Source: Bathynomus jamesi (lineage: Eukaryota; Arthropoda; Malacostraca; Isopoda; Cirolanidae). Taken from it: a stretch of 64,000 nt of DNA. The DNA is taken from NCBI GenBank assembly GCA_023014485.1, contig JAJOZX010000997.1, forward strand, positions 251,001 through 315,000, given 5' to 3'. A model generated the notes under the pieces. The model searched no databases and was not told the origin of the DNA. It was given only the letters and a program-made list of their open reading frames with translations. Within the stretch, counting starts at the first letter, position 1, and the number at the start of each line of letters is the position of its first letter. The translations under genes and the position numbers were made by a program. This document shows, piece after piece, positions 57,211-64,000 of this stretch.

Positions 57211-57720
57211 TTTAAAAGGCTCAAAATAGCAATTATAGGTTAAAACCTAATTTATCAGTTAATGTTGGTTACTGTTGGTGGGGTGGTTGGTTGGTTTGTT
57301 TCATTGTTGGTTGGTCTTTCTTTCCAATAATAATTTTTTCACAGCGAGGTTTCTTGCAGCAAAATTTCATATGGCAAAATTACCAGACACGGATTTCAAC
57401 CTACCTCATATAGACTGGAGTCTTTTACAAGGAAATAATAGGGAAGGTAACTTCTTCATTGACTGCTATAATGATTGTTTTCCAACACAATTTGTAGACA
57501 AACCAACTAGGGATCAAGCAATCTTAGATCTAGTTCTTTCCAATGATCATGAGCTTATTAGGGAACTTGCAGCAGGAGAGTCATTAGGGAATAGCGACCA
57601 TTTGGTCATATGTTTTAAGATAGAATTAAATAGGGATCTAGTCAACAATGACCATCTTGTCCCTTGCTTCTCAAAGGGTGACTATAGTAAATTTAGGGAG
57701 TTGTTAGGCTCAGTGAAGTG

Positions 57721-58326
57721 AAATAATGAATTTGCAAATAAAAATGCTATTGAGATGTCTAGATTCAAATAAACTTTAGAGGATGTACAATGTACCGTAG
57801 GTGTATTCCTTTTAAAACTGTTAGGAACAACAAGATTAAGAAACCTTTGTGTTGGAATAGGGAAATAGCTAAAATGATTAAAAATAAAAAGCAGTGAGGA
57901 AATTTAAATGCACTGATAGTATTTTGCACTTGGATAATTATAAGCAGTTAAGAAATAAGCTAAATAGTTTTATTATGAAGAGCAAAAGGCAGTGAAGTAA
58001 ATCTAGCTAGAAATAGCAATAAGGATCCAAAGAAATTCTTTAGTTTTTATAAATATAATAATAAAAAGCATGACAGGATTGGCCCAATTGAACATGACGA
58101 CAGGATGTTTGAAAAAGATCAGGATATTGTTGGTATTTTTAATGACTATTTTCACTCTGTTTTTACTGAAGAAAATTTAAATAACTTTGATTTTAATTTG
58201 TTTAGATTCTGTAAATTCAGGCATTCTTCATCATATTCATACAAGGAAGGATGATGTTAGACAAGTGATTCATACAAGGAAGGATGATGTTAGGCAAGTG
58301 ATTCATACAAGGATGATGTTAGGCAA
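57721..58326 (+). pseudogene. LINE-C ORF2 linker with a local triplication
   Basis: Heavily stopped frames between the endonuclease and RT; DNDYFHSVFTEENLN-like reading is visible near 58130-58180. The word ATTCATACAAGGAAGGATGA plus TGTTAGGCAAGTG recurs three times between 58235 and 58336 (about 38 bases each, the third shortened). Confidence 0.6.
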
Positions 58327-59640
58327 GTGATTCATACATTGAAGTCAAATAAAGCTGCTGGACCTAATAATATATATGCTAGGATTCTCAGAGAAGGGGA
58401 GGAGAGCTTATCTGAGGCAATAACTATTTTGTTTGCTGGGTCTATTAATTATCCAGAGGTACCAGATGAATGGAAAAAAAGCAGATGTAGTACCCATTTA
58501 CAAAAAGGGTAGTAAGGTCGAGGTAGGAAATTATAGGCCTGTTAATTTAACATCAGTGGTAGGAAAGATACCAGAAAGAATTATAAATAATAATCATGAT
58601 CATTTGGAAAATTTTAATCTTATTTCAAGTTCCCAACATGGATTTAGATCAGGAAGGTCTTGTTTGTCTAATCTCTTACACTTTTTAGAATTTGTAACTG
58701 CTCAGGTAGATTATGGAAATGATGTAGATGTTATTTATTTGGATTTTAGTAAAGCATTTGACAAGGTTCCACATAGGAGACTTCAATATAAATTAAAAGC
58801 TCATGGGTTATTGGGGTCAGTTATAAATTGGGTATTGGGTAGAAAAATGGTAGAAGGTGGAGAACAGAGAGTATTGTAAGATGGGGTAACTGGGCCCTAC
58901 TAAGTTTAAGGTAAATTTCGTTATTATTTTTTCCATACATTTTAGGTACCTATACACAGATAGATACCTCCAATTTATGGAAAAAATTCATGCTGTTATA
59001 TAACGAAATTTACCTTAAACTTAGTAGGGCCCAGTTACCCCATCTTCAGGTAATTCTAAATGGTTATGAATCTGGGTGGCATAAAGTGAAAAGGGGTAGC
59101 ACAGGGATCAGTTTTAGGTCCATTACTCTTTATTTTATATCTAAATGATTTAGAGAAAGGAGTAGGTTGTAAAATTTCTAAATTTGCAGATGATACAAAT
59201 GTAGTTGCCCCAGATACAAATATAGAAAATTCTTATAAACTACAAAAGGATCTTGATAGATTAGTTGCTTCATCTAGTAAATGGCAGATGAAATTCAATG
59301 TTCAAAAATGCAAAATCATGCATTTTGGTAGAAATAATGAAAACTTTACTCATGAGAAATGAAGGGAGATATGATACAGATGTTCAAAATAGTTTCAGGT
59401 TTGGACAATTTAGATGTACCGGTACATAACTTTTTTCAGTAGAGGGTGATAGGATAACTTGTGAGCATAATAAGAAAATTAGAAAACACTTGTAGACTTT
59501 ATCTACAAAAATACTTTTTCAGTCATAGAGCAGTAGATTTTTGGAATGACTTGCCATATGATGTGATAAACAGAAGCTCATTAGTTAATTTAAAAAAAAT
59601 TTGGATGCTTTCCTGAATGAAAGAGAGTTTGTAGATTGTA
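58327..59640 (+). pseudogene. LINE-C ORF2 part 2: reverse transcriptase and C-terminus
   Basis: KSNKAAGPNNIYARILREG, VPIYKKGSKVEVGNYRPVNL and SSQHGFRSGRSCLSNLLHFL lead into VIYLDFSKAFDKVPHRRL. This is followed, after the MITE at 58877-59050, by VLGPLLFILYLNDL and ISKFADDTNVVA (catalytic FADD box, about 59175). An internal deletion near 59345 joins GDMIQMFKIVSGLDNLD to FSHRAVDFWNDLPYDVINRS, the CR1/L2-type C-terminus. Frameshifts near 58490 and later. It is very close in motif wording to LINE-B. Confidence 0.85.
58877..59050. mobile_element. Small palindromic MITE in LINE-C RT
   Basis: Perfect arms of about 44 bases: GATGGGGTAACTGGGCCCTA on the left and its complement TAGGGCCCAGTTACCCCATC on the right, extending to GGTAAATTTCGTTAT. 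GTAA occurs on both sides (58876-58879 region and about 59049-59052), but the target duplication is not certain. No coding sequence. Confidence 0.8.
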
Positions 59641-59760
59641 CAGTATATAGTGTATATTCTTAGCTTCAGTTATGTAGGCTACTTTGATGGCAGTAAATAG
59701 TTTTGTTAATTGGCTAACTTGAGAGTACCATTTTGCAGGATTTTATTATTAAAATGTAGC

Positions 59761-59900
59761 TCAGGGCCGTTTCTAGCATTTTTGTGGCCCTAGACAAGAG
59801 TTTTTGAGGGGTCCCAAACCCCATTAGCTGATCATTTGCCAGATATGCATCAAAACATCTGCCTTATATAGCTATGTATAATGTGATTATATATATATAT
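59761..59900. other. Possible hAT terminus before TAGGGTG copy c
   Basis: CAGGGCCGTTTCTAGCATTT at about 59762 resembles a hAT left end. The matching end is not seen in the window. A TA tract at 59889-59900 is the target of TAGGGTG copy c. Confidence 0.3.
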
Positions 59901-62806
59901 TAGGGTGTCACTTAAATGCAAAGTTTGAAATTTTCATGCTGACACCCCGCGAATCTATCCATTGGTAAAAAAAACATGGTGACTGAAAAATCTTTTTATT
60001 TGAATAACTATAAAAGGTCGCCCCCGCCTTCCAAAGTTTAATGCTTGCGCGGCGTCTCCATAATCGTTCATTAGATATCTATATATCTCTATATATGTGT
60101 GTGTGTGTATCTGTGTGTGTCTGAATATCTGAGAAATAAAGTGAACAATACTTAACGATTCACCGTTTCTCATTTCAGCTACGTGATTTCTGGTGATGGA
60201 AACCCGGAAGTGTATATACCTATTAGGGGCAGCGGTTGATGAGGTGAAAGGATGCAAGCTTCCTTCCTACAGGCAAGCATTCGGTTACTTCCTTTACCTT
60301 CACCATGAAAAGAAAATGACAATACGTGACGCGTTGAGGAAGTCACTTCGAGCAGTGATGTCCTTCTGGGAGAAAGCTCACATTCCAACCAGACTCGAGA
60401 CACACTGCGTCAGCAAACTGGATAAAGTCTTCGAGGAGTGGAAAGGACTCAAAAAACACGCCTCAAGGACGAGCGATTCACACAAGACGAAAGAAAAAGA
60501 ATTCATTGAACGCCTCGATCGTCTCTCTGACATCGCCCACGCTGATTGTGAGAAATTGGTCAAGTACCCAGAGGATTGGGAGTTCCTTCAGCAGCAGCGC
60601 CAGAAAGGACGTCCAGGTTCAATGGCAGGTTTGGACATGACCCATCAGCGCCAAGTCAAAGATTGTACTCGACGTCGGGAGGAAGAGGAGAAATGAAGAA
60701 AGCGATCAGCAGCTGAAATGGAGGCAGTATCCAACGAAGCGGTTTTGGAGTCCTCATCCTCCAGCTCAGATGATAGCGAAGAAAAAGGAGCATGTGGTGG
60801 TTCGTTAGCGTCTAAACAAAGAGCAACGAAGAACATCATGACATCGGAATTGGCGGCAGCGCTTGATCGCACGCAACTCTCGTCAAGAAAGGCCACATAT
60901 CTGCTGTTTGAGGCAGCTTCCAGCTTAGGGCATGATGCTAGCGACTACAACATCAATTGTGGATCCATTCATCGTCAGCGTGAAAAATTCCGTACCCTTA
61001 AGGCTCGGCAACTGAAGAGCGAGTTCCAAGGCAATAGTCCGTTGACTGTTCACTGGGACGGAAAACTCATGCAAGATCTGACGTCACGAGAATATGTTGA
61101 CCGCTTACCTATTCTTGTATCTGGCTCCGGGACAGAGCAGCTCCTCGGGGTGCCAAAACTTCTGTCAGGAACCGCGCTGGCACAAACAAATGCCATCATA
61201 GATTGCCTGAATGAATGGGGTGTGACCGATCATGTCAAATCTATGTGTTTCGACACAACCGCGACAAACACAGGCCACCGTGGAGGAACTTGTGTTCTTC
61301 TGGAAGAAAAAGTTGGACGTGACCTGTTACACTGCGCGTGCAGACACCATGTACTGGAGTTGGTGCTACAGGCGGCATTCGCAGCATCGCTAGATTCAGT
61401 ATCTACCGGTCCAGAAATTCTGCTTTTCAAGCGCTTCCATGATTATTGGACCCGCATTGACCAGCAACAGTTCCAAACTGCGGACACAGATGCGTTCACC
61501 AGAGCAGCTATTTTTAAGCATAGAACGGAGCTCATTGAGTTTGCAAAATCACAAGCACTTCAAGTTCGTGATGACTATCAGGAATTCCTCGATCTTTCCG
61601 TCATCTTTCTTGGAGGAGTTCCATACAAGGGACTAAACTTCCGCGCCCCTGGTGCTATGCACCGGGCGAGATGGATGGCTAAGGGGCTCTATGCCATCAA
61701 GATCTGGCTCTTCCGAAGACAGTTTAAACTGACGAACACTGAGGAACGCGGAATTCGAGATATCTGCCTCTTTTCTGTTCTAGTTTACATGAAAGCGTGG
61801 GCAACAGCTCATCTGTCCATCGAAGCTCCGCTGAATGATTGGGAATTGATGAGGACGCTCCTTCGATACCCGCACAAGAAGATCTCTGATGGTACCACCA
61901 AGAAGCTGTCTGCGCACCTGTGGTACCATTCGGAGGAGGCAGTGGGTCTGGCGTTCTTTGATGAGAGGATATCGATGGAAGTGAAGTGCAGCATGGTTGC
62001 AGCGTTAGATCAAGAAGCCCCTCACATGCCGCCAAAACGACCTTTGGTTCTTGATACTATGTTCCTCAGTGACAGCAAAGGACTGGAGCAACTGATCACA
62101 AAGAACACCCGAGGATTCTTCTCAAAACTTCAGTTGCCAGATTGCTTTCTGCTCCACCATCCCAGTTCATGGACGTCAAACTCTGAATACGTGCAAGCTC
62201 AGGATGTGGTCTCCAAACTTGCAGTGGTGAATGACAGAGCAGAACGGGCCGTGGCTCTGGTGAAGGAGCTGAACGGAAAGTTGACAGTGAAAGAAGAACA
62301 GCTCCAGTTCCTCGTTCAAGTTGTCACTGACCACAGAAAGCAACACCCAGCTCCGAACAAATCAGCATTAGTGAGGACGCGAAAGAACTAATCACTGATC
62401 AGCGTATGAGCACCAATTATTCTGCTACTGTATATGTATTTTATTTCTCAAAGTTTTGCTTTTGTTGCTTCTCCATTTTGTACCATTATTCGCCAAATTA
62501 TGTCTTCTATTTTGATTATATAATAAACTGTTTGTATTCTTTGCGTTTTTAAGTGTCTTACTTTCGTTATTTCACCAAATTGCCTTGTTTTTTATTATCT
62601 GGTTCGGCCCAAGCTGTGAACACTGAACAGCTTGTTGACGTCAACAAATGGGTCTTGTTTTCAGTGACGAGGGCGACCTTTAAATGATGACCAATCAGGA
62701 CCAAATTTCTCTTCCGTATGTTTTACACCAAATGGAACAATTTTAGGGGGTGTCATAGGAAAATATCCATCGTTTAATTTTCCCCCTATTACCTAGTGAC
62801 ACCCTA
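59901..62806 (+). mobile_element. TAGGGTG-family element, copy c (nearly intact)
   Basis: Ends TAGGGTGTCACTTAAATGC and, on the complement, TAGGGTGTCACTAGGTAATA. ATATATAT borders both ends, consistent with an 8-bp duplication, but the flanks are TA arrays so this is not diagnostic. The plus-strand gene (60193-62391) is open except for one TGA. Subterminal non-coding parts are about 290 and 415 bases. A TTTCTCATTTCAG acceptor-like site just upstream of the ATG suggests a 5' UTR intron. Confidence 0.88.
60193..62391 (+). pseudogene. TAGGGTG-family protein, copy c: reference copy, one TGA
   Basis: 732 codons with a TGA at 60694-60696, same frame on both sides. N-terminal helical domain (1-165): LPSYRQAFGYFLYLHHEKKM, AHIPTRLETHCVSKL, YPEDWEFLQQQRQKGRPGSM. 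Ser/acidic linker (SSSSSSDDSEE). SSRKATYLLFEA region. Core: PLTVHWDGKLMQDL (D, about residue 290), LPILVSGSGTEQLLGVPKL, MCFDTTATNTGHRGGTCVLL (D, about 353), LHCACRHHVLELVL, DDYQEFLDLSVIFLGG, GAMHRARWMAKGLYAIKIWL, LSAHLWYHSEEAVGLAFFDE, and VVNDRAERAVALVKELN near the C-terminus. The series D, D, C-x-HH, RW, ER mirrors hAT (D, D, C-x-H, TRW, ER), so I infer an RNase H-fold transposase related to hAT. It lacks a BED finger. No database check was possible. Confidence 0.82.
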
Positions 62807-62825
62807 ATATATATATATATATACA

Positions 62826-62885
<60 letters not shown>
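62807..62885. repeat. (TA)n array between TAGGGTG copies c and d
   Basis: About 79 bases of TA repeats with one CAG interruption near 62823. Both neighbouring elements end exactly in it. Confidence 0.95.
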
Positions 62886-62888
<3 letters not shown>

Positions 62889-64000
62889 GGTGGTCCAAAT
62901 CCATAGGGGGAAATTTCAAAATTGTCTTAGATAGTCTCCACAAGTGTGGTTTTTGTCCATTTAGTGTCCACATGGTCTGTGCAAAATTGCAGCGTGATTG
63001 GTGAATATTTAGAGGTCGCCCCACTCTGAATATATATATTATATAATGTACTTTTTCTTCCGTAGGTCCGATGGCTCAAACTCGATCAATTCCAAAAGTT
63101 TGGCTTCTAGGGATGGCAACTGGAACTTTATCCACGTCAAGGCTCCCTACATGCCTTGACGCCCTCCTCTTGGGGCAATACCACCACATCAATCAAAAGC
63201 AAACCACCTCCGACAGTCTGAACCAGGCATGCCAGAGGGTGATTGAAGTCTGGACCCGAGCGCGGATCCCAACTCAAGGGATCGACTCCTGTGTCCGTAA
63301 GCTTTCAAAGCTTTTAGACCGCTACAAAACACTCAAGAAGCACAGGACCAGGCAACGTGCCAGCGATAGAATGAATGAAGACATCTTCAAAGCGGACATC
63401 CAGGAACTGTTTGACATCGCAACCAGTGATGCCATGAGCACAATCGTCAACGTTGAGGACCGAAATTTCCTGTCCATGTAGCGCAAGGACGTCAATTCTT
63501 GCAGCATGGCTGGCATTGATAAGGAAACGACTACACAAGAGGACAGAAAGCGATCCAGAATGGAGAAGGAAGCCAAGAGGAAGGCAAGGCATGAAGCAAC
63601 ACAGAAAGATTTGGAAGAAGCAGGTGTCATCAATTGATCTTTCCTCTTCTTCTTCTTCCCTTTTTTCGCAAGACGACGACGACTATAGACCATCGGTTCC
63701 GATTCCTTCTTCGTCTGAAGCTCCGGCACCAAAGCGTCCCAAGAACAAGGTTACGAACATTTTCCAATCTCCAGAAGTCATTGGAGCAATGGATCGCACC
63801 AATCTTTCTGACCGGAATGCTGTTTTCGTAACTGGAGCTGTATTACAGGCCGCGGGGCATGATCTGTCTGGGATGACGTGCTCTCGGAGCTCTATTCATC
63901 GCTACAGAGAAAGTGGGCGAGAACAGGCAGCTCGAGAAGACCTAGAATCATTCTCTCTAGAAGACCCTGTCCTTCTCCATTGGGACGGAAAGCTTCTCCC
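62886..64000 (+). mobile_element. TAGGGTG-family element, copy d (continues past the window)
   Basis: Begins TAGGGTGGTCCAAATCCATA at the end of the TA array. The gene starts at 63071. Only the left end is visible; the TIR sequence beyond TAGGGTG differs from copies a-c, indicating a fourth subfamily. Confidence 0.82.
63071..64000 (+). pseudogene. TAGGGTG-family protein, copy d, N-terminal half
   Basis: The ATG at 63071 follows a TTTTTCTTCCGTAG/GT acceptor-like site. N-terminal domain: SRLPTCLDALLLGQYHHINQ, ARIPTQGIDSCVRKLSKLLD, LFDIATSDAMSTIVNVEDRN. An in-frame TAG at 63479-63481 is followed by readable sequence (SCSMAGIDKETTTQEDRKRS). After a frame change near 63630 a Ser-rich acidic linker (SSSSSSLFSQDDDD) leads to AMDRTNLSDRNAVFVTGAVL and then DPVLLHWDGKLLP at the window end. 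The order agrees with copy c. The C-terminal half is outside the window. Confidence 0.78.

Larger units (their letters stand above)
54739..57391 (-). mobile_element. Mutator-like element (MULE) with 9-bp TSD
   Basis: Inverted ends share TAATTTTGCCATATGAAATT and GCAAGAAAC blocks (left 54748 onward, right complement 57382 leftward). The flanks carry a perfect 9-bp duplication GATTTCAAC (54730-54738, 57392-57400), the length typical for Mutator. A FLYWCH-MULE transposase lies on the minus strand (55885-57210), and a long (ACGG)n array occupies 55410-55862. Confidence 0.92.
54300..57720 (+). pseudogene. LINE-C ORF2 part 1: APE endonuclease, split by MULE
   Basis: A FYTNAQSLRNK-like start near 54320, then LDNICVSEAAFND (the Glu block), a GGGLVLYIKNDLISVQNHGI segment and WIGAFCRPRN, then LIMGDFN at 54720-54738. 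The MULE lies at 54739-57391. The frame resumes at 57392 with DFNLPHIDWSLLQG and NSDHLVICF (the catalytic SDH). The insertion duplicates the codons for DFN. A stop near 54668 and frame changes show earlier decay. The nuclease would nick target DNA for target-primed reverse transcription. Confidence 0.82.
53045..59760 (+). mobile_element. LINE-C: CR1-like LINE, interrupted by a Mutator-like element and a MITE
   Basis: Components in order: ORF1 with PHD finger and SGNH-type esterase (53090-53870), ORF2 with APE endonuclease (54300-54738 continuing at 57392-57720), linker, RT (58330-58876 continuing 59050-59330), C-terminal end (59380-59640) and 3' tail. The MULE duplication GATTTCAAC lies in the endonuclease. 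Without inserts it is about 3.9 kb, near full length for the group but with stops in each ORF. Confidence 0.82.

Noticed and set aside
1..64000. CRISPR array, operon, riboswitch or prokaryotic mobile element
   Set aside because: No direct repeats with unique spacers, no Shine-Dalgarno-led gene clusters; splice-like introns and eukaryotic TEs throughout.

Overview
This is an AT-rich, repeat-dominated piece of a eukaryotic (metazoan) nuclear genome. There is no bacterial gene organisation. Almost all coding sequence belongs to transposable elements (TEs) with splice-like introns, and they belong to superfamilies common in invertebrates: hAT, Tc1/mariner-Tigger, piggyBac, Mutator-like, Sola-like, Penelope, and CR1-like and I/Jockey-like LINEs. 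A short TTAGG-like run near 41.3 kb and the abundance of TA and ACGG microsatellites would suit an arthropod, perhaps a crustacean or chelicerate. That assignment is inference only.

Layout. 1-630: end of a Tigger-like element and a hairpin of 21-bp repeats. 631-5319: hAT-1, complete with an 8-bp target-site duplication (TSD) and a decayed spliced transposase. 5417-18420: LINE-A (APE endonuclease to RNase H), split by two nests: hAT-2 copy b (6962-10235) containing piggyBac (7940-9702), and a Sola-like element (10557-17930) containing hAT-3 (12379-16090). 18503-24767: Tigger, CR1-like LINE-B split by a hAT MITE, mariner split by a Tigger MITE, another Tigger MITE. 24770-27196: second Sola-like element. 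27393-28560: two MITEs, a LINE fragment and a TA array. 28928-42759: a Tigger MITE containing autonomous hAT-2 copy c (29190-42448), itself containing at least five other elements. 43137-47340: hAT MITE with LINE 3' fragment, Tigger MITE, and a head-to-head pair of nearly identical Penelope copies. 47735-51340: tRNA-derived SINEs and a TAGGGTG element. 53045-59760: CR1-like LINE-C (PHD + SGNH ORF1, APE + RT ORF2) with a Mutator-like element inserted in the GDFN endonuclease motif. 59901-64000: two more TAGGGTG elements around a shared TA array.

Host gene. Three plus-strand segments with splice-site flanks and compatible reading phase (24039-24104, 42897-42969, 51807-52327) look like exons of one unrecognised host gene. 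If so, most of the window is its introns, filled by nested insertions.

Most interesting system. Four divergent copies (34346-37069, 47880-51188, 59901-62806, 62886-end) share termini beginning TAGGGTG and a ~730-codon protein with conserved HWDGKL, FDTT-NTG, C(R/C)HH, RWMAK, HLWY and NDxAER motifs. I do not recognise it as a named family. Its motif order, 8-bp TSD and YARNG-type termini suggest a divergent relative of hAT. Several transposases here are otherwise open but broken by in-frame TGA codons, which fits CGA-to-TGA decay at CpG sites. Boundaries given with TSDs were read directly from the sequence; family names rest on recognised motifs and memory, not on a database search.
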